From JABDJX01 sp039942715 (lineage in GTDB: Bacteria > Pseudomonadota > Alphaproteobacteria > Rhodobacterales > Rhodobacteraceae), in NCBI GenBank assembly GCA_039942715.1, contig JBDVBY010000007.1, positions 620,001 through 684,000 on the forward strand: a stretch of 64,000 nt of DNA. The letters run 5' to 3'. Positions 1 to 11,400 of this stretch are shown piece by piece. A program made the translations under genes and the position numbers. The notes under the pieces are model-generated. The model searched no databases. It saw nothing but the letters and a program-made list of their open reading frames with translations, and was not told the DNA's origin. How positions within the stretch are numbered: position 1 is the stretch's first letter; each line of letters opens with the position of its first letter.

Positions 1-73
1 TTAGCTTGTCCATTAGGTCACTCGCCGCCTCAGCCCCGCATTCAGCACACAGTGAAAGCTTAAGACGCGTCAT
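1..73 (-). CDS. 5' end of an unidentified gene, cut by the window edge
   Basis: An ATG at 73-71 overlaps the stop codon of the phosphopantetheinyl transferase gene as ATGA, so this is likely the next gene of the same minus-strand operon. Only 24 codons are visible; they start MTRLKLSLCAECGAEAA and carry a Cys-x-x-Cys pair, which could bind metal. The family cannot be decided from so short a piece. The tight overlap suggests translational coupling and a possible role in the same biosynthetic operon, but that is inference from position only. Confidence 0.5.
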   Translation of the reverse strand, partial: MTRLKLSLCAECGAEAASDLMDKL

Positions 74-720
74 TGCGCCGGGATCGCGAGGGCCGCGGTG
101 ATCCATGCAGGTCCACCCACAAGCACCCCGGAAAAATGCGCACCATTTGGATAGGGACCGAGGTCTTCTGTCAGGGTGGCGGTGAACCCTTGCCCCTCCA
201 GATCAGGGGTAGCAATCGCGGCGTCAAACCCAAAAAAGCGTTCGACACGCGGATAAAGCGCTTTGAACAGGCATTCTTTAATTGCGAAAGCCGCGCGGGC
301 CTCGATCTCGGTAAGCGTGGTTTCAGCGGGGGCGCGCAGGATGCTGTTTCGGGTCTGACCGGGCAGGGGGGCGGCTTGTGTCAAATCGATGCCAAGGGCG
401 GCGACGTGGCGGGTTTCCGCAAGGATGGCAAGCGCGAGACCTTGATCATGGGTGATGCTGCCGGTGATGCCATCGGGCCAGATCGGCGCGCGCGAGGCAG
501 CCGTAAGGATCGTGGCTTGTTCCCTGCCAAGAGCGGCAAGGGCTGTGCGCGCCGCGCGGCGCCCAGCGGCAAATTCGGCGCGCCGTTTGGAAATGGCGTT
601 CTGCACCGCGACCTCTTCGCCGGGCGCAAGCCCGTGCACATCATCAATCGTCTCAGCCGCAAGACACACTTTGTCACCCAGTCGTTGCGACAGGGTCGCC
701 ACAAGAGCTTGCGGCGTCAA
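70..720 (-). CDS. 4'-phosphopantetheinyl transferase (EntD/Sfp superfamily)
   Basis: The 216-residue product should transfer phosphopantetheine from CoA to the carrier-protein serines of the two megasynthases upstream. Visible family marks are the RRAEFAAGRRAAR segment (about residues 46-58), GSITHD (about 87), the metal-binding GIDL (about 110) and FAIKECLFKALYP (about 146-158), which carries the catalytic Glu and Lys. The start is TTG at 720-718 and overlaps the NRPS stop as TTGA, with AGGACG upstream as ribosome site. No ATG start gives the whole family domain. The length fits EntD-type enzymes. The coupling to the NRPS gene supports a dedicated activating enzyme. Confidence 0.9.
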   Translation of the reverse strand: MTPQALVATLSQRLGDKVCLAAETIDDVHGLAPGEEVAVQNAISKRRAEFAAGRRAARTALAALGREQATILTAASRAPIWPDGITGSITHDQGLALAILAETRHVAALGIDLTQAAPLPGQTRNSILRAPAETTLTEIEARAAFAIKECLFKALYPRVERFFGFDAAIATPDLEGQGFTATLTEDLGPYPNGAHFSGVLVGGPAWITAALAIPAQ

Positions 721-3700
721 TGCGTCGTCCTGCTTTGCCGCATTGCGCGGCGTTTGTTGATCACGGCTTCGGCGTTTTCACCCGAAGGTGCAGGTGCCCC
801 TTTCGCGACAGTTCCCTCGGGATTGGCCAGTACGCCAGCGCGTGCGCTAAGCCCGCTAAGGGTTGGTGCGCGGAAGATATCAGCAATGGAAAGCTTTGAG
901 AGGCCAAGGGTTTTCTTGATCTCGCGGTGCGCTTCCACAGCAAGCAAAGAATGCCCACCAAGATCGAAAAAGTTGTCGCTTGCGCCGATCTTTTCGACAC
1001 CCAAGATGCGCGACCACACGGCGGCGATTGTTCCTTCGATGTCAGAAACGTCGCCCTGGACGAGTGGTGCATCGTTTGTGGCAGAAGGTTTCGGCGCAGC
1101 AGCCACTGGTTTCGGTTTGGCGGCTTGCGGCGGTTTGAGTGCGTTCCGGTCGATTTTCTTGTTTGGCGTCAGGGGCATGTGCTCGATCACATGCACATGC
1201 GTCGGCACCATAAATGGTGGCAGGCGTTTTGCCAGATTGGCGCGCACTTCGGTCACGTTGGCAGTGCCGGTGATATAGGCCGTCAATTGGCCCACACCGC
1301 TGGCGTCGGTTGGCACAACAACCGCTGCTTGACGCACATCGTCTTCGGCCTCAAGCGCGGCTTCGATCTCACAAAGCTCCATTCGATAGCCGCGAATTTT
1401 TACCTGTCGGTCATTGCGCCCTAGGAAATCAAGCTTGCCATCCGCGCGCCATTTCGCCAGATCACCGGTTTTGAACATCTTGTTGTCTGTGCGGAACGGA
1501 TCATCAAGGAAACGCTCATTTGTCAGATCTTCGCGGTTCCAATACCCGAGTGTCACGCCTTGGCCCGCGATATAAAGCTCGCCCGCAACGCCAACAGGAC
1601 AGGGCTCCATCGCGTCGTTCAGAACATAGGTCTGCGTGTTGGCGATGGGACGACCGATGCACACTGTGCCCGCCGAGGGCGTCGCGCGTTCGGTGGTCGA
1701 CCAAATGGTCGTTTCGGTCGGCCCGTACATGTTCTCGATGCTGGCCTTGGTTATGGTATTCAGATCGGCCACCAGTGTACCCGACAAAGCTTCGCCTCCG
1801 ATCATCAGGTGCTTCAGCTGTGCCAGCGCATCGCTTGACGCTTCGTTCGACGCAAGCATGCGGGCCATGTAGGGAGTGCACTGCAAGTGCGTCGCCCCGT
1901 GGCGCGCAACTTGGGCAGCAATTGACCAGTCATCACCGGGCGCACGCACAGCTGCGCGGCGCACCACATTGGCGAGCGGGCGCAATCCATCAAGCACGAC
2001 TTGGCGCTCGATACCGTAGTCGATCAAACAGGCGATTTCGGTCACACCAATGGCGCTGACCTCTTCGACGCGCGCAAGCGCCTCCTCAACAGTGCCAAAC
2101 AAGCCGCTGTCCTCAAAGTAGCGCTCAAAGGCAAACTCAAGGATCGTCTCAAGTTCGTCTTCCTCAAGACTTCCAAGATCAAGCTGGTGCGCTGTGTCCA
2201 CGCCTTTGGGACGCTTAAACGCCGGGAAGGCCCAAGCGTATTGTTTGATCAGACCCGCTGCGGCGCGCAAATAGTCCTTCATCGGCTCGCGCGCGATCTC
2301 TTTGGCCGTTTCACGATCTTCGGCAATGAAGGTGTGCAGCATCAGCGTGACGGTGAAATCGTCCGGGTCATGCCCAGCACTGCGCAATGCGGCGTGGTAA
2401 ATCTCGATCTTTGCGCCAACTTCTTCAACGCTTTGGCCCAACAGGTGCGTCAGCACATTAGCACCCATCTCACCGGCCTGACGCCAAGTGTCAGGGTTGC
2501 CCGCTGTGGTCACCCAGACCTGCAGTTTTTTGGACACTGGGCGCGGCTGTGTCATCACCTCGTGCATCGAACCATCTGCCTTTGGAAAGGCGACTTTTTG
2601 TCCGGCCCAAAGCGTGCGCAGATCGTTGATCGCGCGTTCCATCGCTGGCTTGTTCTCGGGTGGTGTATTTTCCGGACGCAGCACAAAGTCATCGGGCTGC
2701 CAGCCCGAGGCGATGGCGATGCCGGTTTTGCCGTCGGTCAGATTGTCGATCACGGCCCATTCTTCGGCGATACGTGCGGTGTGGTGAAGGGGGGCGACAC
2801 AACTGCCTGCGCGGATCGCAAGATTGCGGGTAACCGCTGCGACAGCGGCACCTGTGACAGAGGGGTTCGGGTAGAGCCCGCCAAAGGAGTGGAAATGCCG
2901 CTCTGGTGTCCAGATCGCGGTGAAACCGTTTTGGTCGGCAAACTGCGCGCCTTCGAGCAATAGCGCGTATTTATCGCGGCCTACACCATCGTCGTTGCCC
3001 CAATAAAACAGGCTAAAGTCCATCGCGCTGCCAGAACTGGTGCCGCTATCGGCAATCAGCTTTTCCTCGCCCGAGATCACAACCTTGAAGCCGCGTGCAA
3101 GTGTCCAGAACAGCTCTAGGACCGAAATATCAAACGACAGCGAGGTCACGGCCATCAGCACGCCTGGCGGGTCATGCTTGATACGTGCATCCATGCCGGT
3201 GAAAAAGTTTGACACGGATTTATGCGGCACCATCACGCCTTTGGGCGTTCCCGTCGATCCAGACGTGTAGATCAAATAGGCCATGTCATCGGCGCTGCCC
3301 TTAGTGTCGCAAGGCGTGTTTGGAGCGGCGTCAACCGCTGCATCACTGATCAACAGGGGCGTAATGTGACTTTCGGTGAACTGACCGAGCAGAGCGGGTT
3401 CCGTCACGATCACTTTTGTTCCGCTGTCTTTGACAAACAAGGCCAGTCGATCGGCCGGGTAATTCGGATCAAGTGGCAGATAGGCACCGCCTGCTTTTAA
3501 GATACCCAAAGCCGCAATCACCAGATCAAGCGAGCGACGCATATGCAGACCGACCGGTTTGCCGGGGCCAACGCCCATGTCGCGCAACACATGCGCGACC
3601 TGATTGGCGCGCGCATCCAATGCGCCATAGCTGAGGCTTTCGCCTTCAAAGACCAATGCCGTTTTGTCGGGCGATTGTGCGGCGCGTGTTTCAAAGTGGC

Positions 3701-5294
3701 TGTGGATTTGCGCTGTATTGTCGATTTCAACGCTGGTTTCGTTCCAAGCGTTGATCACCAGTTCTCGCTCGCTTGGCGGAAGCATTGGCAGGCTTTGGAT
3801 ACTGGCATCCGAAGGCACCTCAGTCAGGCTTTCCAACAAGTGACGCAGACGATCCGCGATAAGATCAGCCTCTTCCAGCGAAATACGCGACAAATCAACG
3901 TGAAGCGTGGCAGCCGTGCCATTCACAGCAAAGGTCAACGCGGCCTCGGCAACAGGACCGTCCTTTGAGACGGCCGCATTGGGCAAAGTTGCCCGTTCAA
4001 CACCGGGGCCTCTGGCCAGCAAATCAGCAGCAGCAGGTCCAACGGTTGCGGCCTTATCAAGGGCGTTGCCAAGGGTTGTCACAGCGTCATTCCAAACGCT
4101 TGCAGCATCAAAACGCAGGGGCACCCAGTGGGCGACGACACCTTGCAGATTGCCGGGTTGATCAAGAGCTAGGTCGACAGGCTCGAAATCACACAAGGCC
4201 GAGACAATTGCGCCAAAGCCTGCAAATGCAGTCGGTACATCGACGCCCACGGGCAGCGTAAATTCGCGAGCCCACTCACGGGATTCCTGCGCACTGGACT
4301 GTGGCAACCAAACTGCGGGGCGATAATCTTCGAATTGTTTCGCCCAATACATTTCTCCGCGCAGCGTTTTGGCCTGCGCTTCAGCTATGTGATCAGACTG
4401 AGGTTTGTCACCGACCCGCGCGCTTGCAATGGAATTGGCGTGAAAAGTGGCACCGCTCAGGTCCGTCAAACCGCTAAGGCGTACGGCTCCGTCCGATGTC
4501 GCAACGGTCAGGCTTTGCGTGTCTTTGCTGAGAATGGCGCCGGGCGCGCCTTCGCCGTGCACTTTGCTGGCTTTGCGAACCAGAACAACGCGGTCTCCAA
4601 GAATAAGTTTGGGCACCGCCAGTGGATTGCGATAATCGCCGTGATCGAGCGCGCGGATCAAACGCAGGACATCGCCGCTGCTTTGAGTGAAATCAATAAA
4701 AGCCGCCTGCGCAGGCCGGTCCTTCAATCCGAAATACGTCCGTTGGCTCAGGTCTTGTTTTTCGCGTGCTGGCGCATCGGACGCCAGTGTTTCGATCACA
4801 TCATCAAAGCTCTCGACGGCTGCAGCAAAGCACTTTGCATTCAGCGTCAACGCAGTGTCTTTGTCATCGACGCTGACCATACGTTGGACAACGATATCGC
4901 CTTCATCCACACCGCCTTCGATCATATGCCAAGTGATGCCGTGGGTCGTTTCGTCGTTCAAAATTGCCCAGACCGGAGCGTTCAAACCGGCATAGCGCGG
5001 CAAGGGGCCATCGTGGAAATTGATGGCACCCCGATGCGGCAGGTTTAGTAGTTCGGACGCGATGATGTCGGTGTTTGCAATCGACAAGAGCCAATCAAAC
5101 TGAAGGCTGCGCGCAGGCTCTATACTGGCTTCACCAGGCGGGATTTGCGGAATGCCCTTTTCGTTTGCCCAGTTGATGATGTCAGCGCGCTTTGTGATAA
5201 CGGCAGAAATGCTGTGTCCTGCGTTCATCAGCATCGTTGCGCATTGAATTGTCAGATTGTCATTGCCGATCAACAGACAAGAAAAAGCAGGCAT
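717..5294 (-). CDS. NRPS-like initiation module: formyltransferase - degenerate C - A with inserted luciferase-like monooxygenase - PCP
   Basis: A 1525-residue cytoplasmic megasynthase. Residues 1 to about 290 resemble methionyl-tRNA formyltransferase, with the expected catalytic Asn92, His94 and Asp133. About 310-560 looks like the back half of a condensation domain without HHxxxDG. The adenylation domain follows: SGSTGTPKG at about 677 and the substrate-binding Asp722 in SFDISVLELF. It is then interrupted at about 758-1114 by a luciferase-like FMN monooxygenase of the MupA/Atu3671 type (starts MDFSLFYWGN; has TPERHFHSFGG). It resumes with YGPTETT at about 1190 and ends with KIDRNAL. A carrier domain has its phosphopantetheine serine at 1449 (GGHSLL). 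The start at 5294 was chosen over an upstream in-frame one because GGAGAG lies 7 bases before it and the formyltransferase fold begins there. It likely loads, formylates and oxidises an amino acid for the PKS upstream. Confidence 0.88.
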   Translation of the reverse strand: MPAFSCLLIGNDNLTIQCATMLMNAGHSISAVITKRADIINWANEKGIPQIPPGEASIEPARSLQFDWLLSIANTDIIASELLNLPHRGAINFHDGPLPRYAGLNAPVWAILNDETTHGITWHMIEGGVDEGDIVVQRMVSVDDKDTALTLNAKCFAAAVESFDDVIETLASDAPAREKQDLSQRTYFGLKDRPAQAAFIDFTQSSGDVLRLIRALDHGDYRNPLAVPKLILGDRVVLVRKASKVHGEGAPGAILSKDTQSLTVATSDGAVRLSGLTDLSGATFHANSIASARVGDKPQSDHIAEAQAKTLRGEMYWAKQFEDYRPAVWLPQSSAQESREWAREFTLPVGVDVPTAFAGFGAIVSALCDFEPVDLALDQPGNLQGVVAHWVPLRFDAASVWNDAVTTLGNALDKAATVGPAAADLLARGPGVERATLPNAAVSKDGPVAEAALTFAVNGTAATLHVDLSRISLEEADLIADRLRHLLESLTEVPSDASIQSLPMLPPSERELVINAWNETSVEIDNTAQIHSHFETRAAQSPDKTALVFEGESLSYGALDARANQVAHVLRDMGVGPGKPVGLHMRRSLDLVIAALGILKAGGAYLPLDPNYPADRLALFVKDSGTKVIVTEPALLGQFTESHITPLLISDAAVDAAPNTPCDTKGSADDMAYLIYTSGSTGTPKGVMVPHKSVSNFFTGMDARIKHDPPGVLMAVTSLSFDISVLELFWTLARGFKVVISGEEKLIADSGTSSGSAMDFSLFYWGNDDGVGRDKYALLLEGAQFADQNGFTAIWTPERHFHSFGGLYPNPSVTGAAVAAVTRNLAIRAGSCVAPLHHTARIAEEWAVIDNLTDGKTGIAIASGWQPDDFVLRPENTPPENKPAMERAINDLRTLWAGQKVAFPKADGSMHEVMTQPRPVSKKLQVWVTTAGNPDTWRQAGEMGANVLTHLLGQSVEEVGAKIEIYHAALRSAGHDPDDFTVTLMLHTFIAEDRETAKEIAREPMKDYLRAAAGLIKQYAWAFPAFKRPKGVDTAHQLDLGSLEEDELETILEFAFERYFEDSGLFGTVEEALARVEEVSAIGVTEIACLIDYGIERQVVLDGLRPLANVVRRAAVRAPGDDWSIAAQVARHGATHLQCTPYMARMLASNEASSDALAQLKHLMIGGEALSGTLVADLNTITKASIENMYGPTETTIWSTTERATPSAGTVCIGRPIANTQTYVLNDAMEPCPVGVAGELYIAGQGVTLGYWNREDLTNERFLDDPFRTDNKMFKTGDLAKWRADGKLDFLGRNDRQVKIRGYRMELCEIEAALEAEDDVRQAAVVVPTDASGVGQLTAYITGTANVTEVRANLAKRLPPFMVPTHVHVIEHMPLTPNKKIDRNALKPPQAAKPKPVAAAPKPSATNDAPLVQGDVSDIEGTIAAVWSRILGVEKIGASDNFFDLGGHSLLAVEAHREIKKTLGLSKLSIADIFRAPTLSGLSARAGVLANPEGTVAKGAPAPSGENAEAVINKRRAMRQSRTTH

Positions 5295-5422
5295 AAAACA
5301 ACTCTCCAAACGTATTAATTGAGCTTGCCCCTGCATCTTGTTGTCGGCCAACGGGATGCAAATGTCACCCAAGATGCTAAAATCAAGGGTGCTTTGAACT
5401 CAACGCGGGTATTCAGGTGACA

Positions 5423-8400
5423 CTATTCCGCGGCTTTGAGGCCACTTGATGGCTCGTATCTTTCGGCTTCGCGCAAAACATCGCGTATTCTCGCCGCAAG
5501 CACGCGCACGTTAGGCTCAAGAACCATCGAGTCGTGGTCGCCGGGTACTTCGGTGACGATCACTTCGTCTACGTGTTTGTCCCAGTCATTCGAATGGTGC
5601 AAGAACTCGCGCTCTGCGCTGACCCATGTGTTCTCGTCGATCTGCCACTTCTTGGCGAGCGGTGGGCGGAACAATTGTAACGGACCGTCCCAGTGCTGAA
5701 CCTCGTACTTTTCGATCGCCTGATAAAAGGCAGCTTCGATCCGTGCGTTGTGGAATTCGGTTGTTTGGGTTTCGAACTCTTTCGCGCGGCGTTTTTCGAT
5801 TTCCCAAGCAATACGACGGGTAATCGTGTTCCAGATGCGTATCGGGCCTTCTTCGCGAATGCGCTGCATTTGAATTTTCAACCGATCGCTTTTGGTCAGC
5901 TTGCGGCGCCGTGGAAGCGGCGTGTCAAGCATGATCACCGCGCCAACGTCGTCGCCGTCTTCGCGCAATTGACGCGCAATATCATAAGCCGTGATCCCGC
6001 CGCCCGAGAAACCACCAATCATATAGGGGCCTTCGGGCTGAAGCTTTTTAATCTCTGCTATATAATCGCGTGCGGCCTCAACCAAATCGGTGTGCGGTTC
6101 ATCGCCGCCGTAAAGGCCACGTGCTTGCAGTCCGTAGAAGGGGCGATCCGAGCCAACAAGGTGCGCAAGATGGCGCAGGTTCAGCACGTTGCCAAACATG
6201 CCTGCGACCATGAAGAACGGCGTTTTGTCGCCACCTTCGCCCTGATGCATTGGCACCAAATGGGTAAAGCGCTTTTCTTCCTCGACCACTGTCAGATTGG
6301 AAACAGAAGCGCTGCTTTCCGATTTGCCACCGCGCGCTTCGATCAGTGCCGCACAACTGCGCACCGTCGGAGCCTCAAAGAGGATTGAGATAGGGAAGTC
6401 GACGGCAAAGGCCGATTTGACCATCGCAAACAGGCGCACTGCAATCAGGCTGTGTCCGCCAAGGTCAAAGAAATTGTCGTCGGCCCCGATTTTGTCGACG
6501 CCAAGCAGATCGCTCCAGAAACCAGCAAGCTTGATCTCAATATCACCCTCAGGCGCGACATATTCACTTTCAAGATCCGGGCGCTCAAAGGTTTGCCCCG
6601 CCGCACGTTTTGGGTCGGCATCCTGTTCAACCTGAGCAATCAGCCCATCAAGATCAAGCGATGAGACCAAAACCTGTGGTTGTCCGGATTGCAATGCGCG
6701 GAAAAACAGATCGGCGCCATCTTCGGGCTGAATGCCCTGAGAAATGTTGTGGTGCAACCGTTCTTCCGCCGGGCTAAGCGGGCGCGGTCCCGCAGCTGTG
6801 GCCGTTTGTGCAGGTGCTGCAGCAAAGCGGGTTTCTTCGGACAGAAGTCGGATCGTAAAGCCTTCGATATCGACGCAAACGACGCCGTCAGGCGCACAGA
6901 GCGTGATGTCAAAACGCGCGGTCTGGTTGGAGTCGTCTGATGTGATCCGCACCCAGCTTGAAAGCTCACTCGGAAGCGGGCCAAAAATGCGCACCGAGCC
7001 ATATGACATTGGCACCCAGAACTGCGACGGCTGATAGCTGTCGATCAATTCAACTGCCCAACCTGTGGCGATGTCCATCAGGCCGGGATGCAGGTGGTAA
7101 TCAGGATCGCCCGATGGGCGAGTGAGCCTTGCAAGACCTTCGCCATCGCCAAAGCGCATAGACTTCAGAACATCCCAACGAGGCCCGAAGAGCAAATGTG
7201 CATCTTGCGGTGATTTTAGCGTCTGACCATCGTCGCCGTGCACAAGGCGGCTGCAGCGCGCGGCAATAGCAGACAAATCTAGAGGCGCAGGCGGCACCAT
7301 CGACAACAGCCGCAACTCGGCCTCGGCATTGGTTTCAAAACTGCTGCCATCCTTAGCAGTCGTGGTCTCTACAACCATCCGATAACCAGAAGGTTCGCGC
7401 GGCAAGGTGACCTGCACGGATGTAGCGTTAAAGTCTTCGACGCGCAGAGGGCGCAAGAAGTTTAGATCGCGGATTTCGAAACAGGCATCTTCGCCTTGAG
7501 CTTCCAAAGCCTGCGCGGCGAGTTCCAGATATCCGGTGCCGGGCAGAAGCGCGTCGCCTGCGCGCGTGCGGTGTTCATGCAAAACCCACTGTTCTTTCGT
7601 GCGCCACTTGGCGGTGAAGCGACGGTCGCCGTCCTCATTGAAAGTGGCGGCATCCAACAACGGCTGGCTCACGGGCTTTGGCTCGGCCAAAACAACTCCG
7701 GTGCGCGACTGCATCGCCTCGGCTGCCATGCCAATTTCCGACCAGATGCCCCAGCCGATCGTAATGATGTTGGTTTTGCCCTGTGCGCGCGATGCGGCAA
7801 AGGCGTTCAGATACTCGTTTGCGGCGACATAATCGACCTGACCAGCAGGCGCTGTGACTGTTGAAGACGACGAGAACAACGCCATCCACTCCAGAGTGCC
7901 ATCGGGGAAAAATGTGTCCAGCACCTGTGTGCCATACACTTTCGGGGTCAGAACATCGCTGACGCTGCCGGGTGATTTTGACAGGATAGGTGCATCGTCA
8001 ATTACCCCTGCGGCATGGATGACACCGGTAATGTTGCCCCACTTTTGATGTACACTCTCAATGGCTTGGCGCATGTCTTCCACGTTGGAAATGTCCGCTG
8101 CCAAAGTCATCAACTCGCCATTGAGTGACGTTAGTTTCTTAAGCGCTTTCAGGCGGCGTGCCATTGGATCATTGGGCGCGAGGTTGTCTAGCAACCGGTC
8201 CCATTCGGCAGGCGCAGGAATCTCGCGACGCGACAGCAGCGCAACGCGTGCGCCTTTTGCCAGCAATTTCTCGGCCAACATCGCACCAATGCCACCAAGG
8301 CCACCGGTCAACAAAACAACGTCGTCTTGTGTGATCGACACTGTGTCATCGCTTTGTGCCAGCGGACGCTGGACCCAATTTTTCTGATAGCGACGCTCAC

Positions 8401-11400
8401 CGCGCAGTGCAGCGATTGTATTGCTCGGTGTGGCCAAAATCTCTTCCAGAACGGGCGCCAGCAACGCCTTGTCTTTTAAACCACCTTCTACGTCCAGCAC
8501 CGAGCATGTGATGCCAGGAAATTCGCGTGGGATTACACGGACCGGGCCCATGACTGTGGTTTTGTCTGGATAACGCAGCGCTTCGCCACGCACGCGCGCG
8601 GCCTCAGACGTAAAGACTGACATGTGCAGATCGTCGCCGTCCACGCCGGCCCAAGCCTGCGCAAAATAGAACAGCGACCAAAAGCCTTGTTCCTGAAGGC
8701 GATGATAGAATGATGAGCCAGGACGCGCCTTTTCATTCTTTGTCACCAACCAAAGGTGGGCAACGCGTGTTGGCATCAGATCCCGCGCTGCTAAATCCTG
8801 CAAAAGTGCATCGTATGAGTCGCGCCCCATTTCGGGTGAAACGATATAGCGGTCATCTAGGCGCGCGAAAGTATCACCCGGCTCGGCTGTGACTACGGTG
8901 TGGCCTGCTGCACGCAGCTTGGCGACAACAGATTTACCAAGGCCAGTATCATCTTGGAAAACAAGCCAATTTTGCGGTTCGGCTTCGCTCAGATCGCCGG
9001 TGACATCCACCGCGCAATCGGCATAAACCGGTTTCCACTGCGGCTGATACGTCCAGCTGTTGCGATCATCGCGGCGCATCAACCACTCGTCCGCACCAGC
9101 ATCGGCAACTTCGCCCGGTTCGATGAAATAGCGGCTTTTCTGGAACGGATAGGTCGGCAGCAATACGCGTTTGCGTCGCGCGCCTTCCCAGATTTGCGTC
9201 CAGTCAAAATCAACACCCGTGGCCCAAGCACGGCCCAACATCGCGATAAAGTATTTGTCGTCACCCACTTTTGTGGCCGGATCGCGCAGCGAGCCGATGA
9301 CGCGATTGCGTCCAACACGAGGATGCTGACCGGCCAGCGACGCCATCGCGCGTCCCGGTCCAACTTCGATGTAAATCCGCTCGGACGTCTCAGACAACGT
9401 GGCGATACCATCTGCAAATCGCACGGTGCCACGCAAATGGCCAACCCAGTAATCAGGGTCTGTGGCCTGCTCTTCGGTGATCCATTCGCCGGTTGTGTTT
9501 GAGACGAACGGGATCGTCGGTGCATTGAGCTCGATCGAGGCGAGATAGGCGCGGAAATCGTCCAAAATCGGCTCAAGCGCGCGGCTGTGCGCGGCGATGT
9601 TGATCGCGATGCGCTGGCAGTCAATCTCGTCTTCTTCCAATGCGGCTTGAAGCTTTTCAAGCTCAGCCACTGTGCCGCTGGCGACGGTAAGATCGCTGGA
9701 ATTGATAGAAGCGATGTCCAGCTCAGCACTCATCCGGGCGCGCAAAGCTTCCTCGGACAAGTTCACCGAAAGCATGCCGCCACCGGGCACTGTGTCAAAC
9801 AGCTGACCGCGCAGGTGCACGAGGCCAATGCAATCTTCAAAGGACATTACACCTGCCAAACAAGCCGCTGTATTCTCGCCCATGGAATGGCCGATCAAAG
9901 CAGAAGGTTTGATGCCCCAGCTCATCCAAAGCTGCGAAAGTGCATATTCGACGATCATGATCAGCGGAAGCTGGATCGAAGGTGTTTTCAGCGTTTCGTC
10001 GGCTGCAGCCAAGTCGCCACACTCAGGCAACCAAAGCGCGCGGATGTCATAGTCAAGCTTTGGCGCCAGGTGGTTCAGGCCACGATCCATCCACTCGGCA
10101 AAGACTGGCTCTGTCTCGTAAAGGTCGCGCGCCATACCAGCATATTGGGCCCCGCCACCGGGGAACATGAAGACCACATCGGGATCGTCACCAACTTTGG
10201 TATGGCTGAACACGCGGCGTGGATCATTCTCGCGCAATAGCTTGGCGGCTTCATCATGGGTGTCGGCCACAACCACGCGGCGGTAATCAAACCCGCGACG
10301 TCCCTGTTTCAACGTATAGGCAATGTCAGCCAAGCGCTGTGTTTCGGCTGTGGCGTCCAGATGATCAGCGAGATTGGCGCTTGCGTCCTCAAGCGCGTTC
10401 TTTGATCGCGCTGACAAGGTCAAAAGTTGGAACGGCCACGCACTTTCCTCGGATTCCTGAACCTTGGGGCTTTCTTCCAGCACCACATGCGCGTTCGTGC
10501 CACCAACACCAAGCGAGTTTACACCAGCGCGGCGCGGATGGTCGCAGCGTTTCCAAGGCGTCAGCGCGTCGTTGACGACAAAAGGCGAATTTTCAAAATC
10601 AATTGCAGGGTTCGGCGCTTCAAAGCCAAGCGTTGCCGGCATCTCTTTGTGATGCAACGCCAACGAGGCTTTCACCAGAGAGGCAACGCCCGCGGCAGTA
10701 TCAAGGTGGCCGATGTTGGTTTTCACCGAGCCGATGCGGCAGCTTTCGCGGGGCAGGGTTGTGCCGTCAAAAGCATCGTTCAGGGCAGCCACTTCGATAG
10801 GGTCACCCAAATAGGTGCCGGTGCCGTGGCATTCGATATAATCAATGGTGCTTGCGTCTACGCCTGCAGACTTGTGCGACGCAGCAATGGCTTCGGCCTG
10901 TCCTTCGACAGAGGGCGCAAGATAGCCCGCCTTGGAGGCACCATCATTGTTGACCGCAGAGCCTTTGATCACCGAGTAGATCGGGTCGCCGTCGCGCAGC
11001 GCATCTTCAAGGCGACGCAACACAACAATGCCTGCACCTGAACCAAACACAGTACCTTCAGCGCGATGATCGAACGCGCGGCAATGGCCATCAGGCGAAA
11101 GCACTTCGTTTTCTTTGAACAGATACCCCTGACCCTGTGGCAGTTCGATCGTCACGCCACCCGCAAGCGCCATGTCGCAGTCGCCACTTAGCAAAGACTG
11201 TGCAGCATAGTGGATCGCCACAAGCGAGGTGGAGCAGGCGGTTTGCAGGTTGATTGACGGGCCGCGCAGATCAAGCGTGTGGCTGACCCGGGTAGACATA
11301 AAGTCTTTGTCGTTGCCTGTGTGGCGCAGCAGGAACATGCCCGTTGCATCCACCAGATCGGGGTTGGAACAGACGTTGTTGTAGAAATAACTGCCCATGC

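Noticed and set aside
73..1278. Long plus-strand open frame opposite the PPTase and NRPS genes
   Set aside because: It has no protein-family likeness or ribosome site and mirrors the codon bias of the well-supported minus-strand genes.
2001..2963. 320-codon plus-strand frame inside the NRPS
   Set aside because: Antisense shadow of the luciferase-like domain; composition unlike a real protein.
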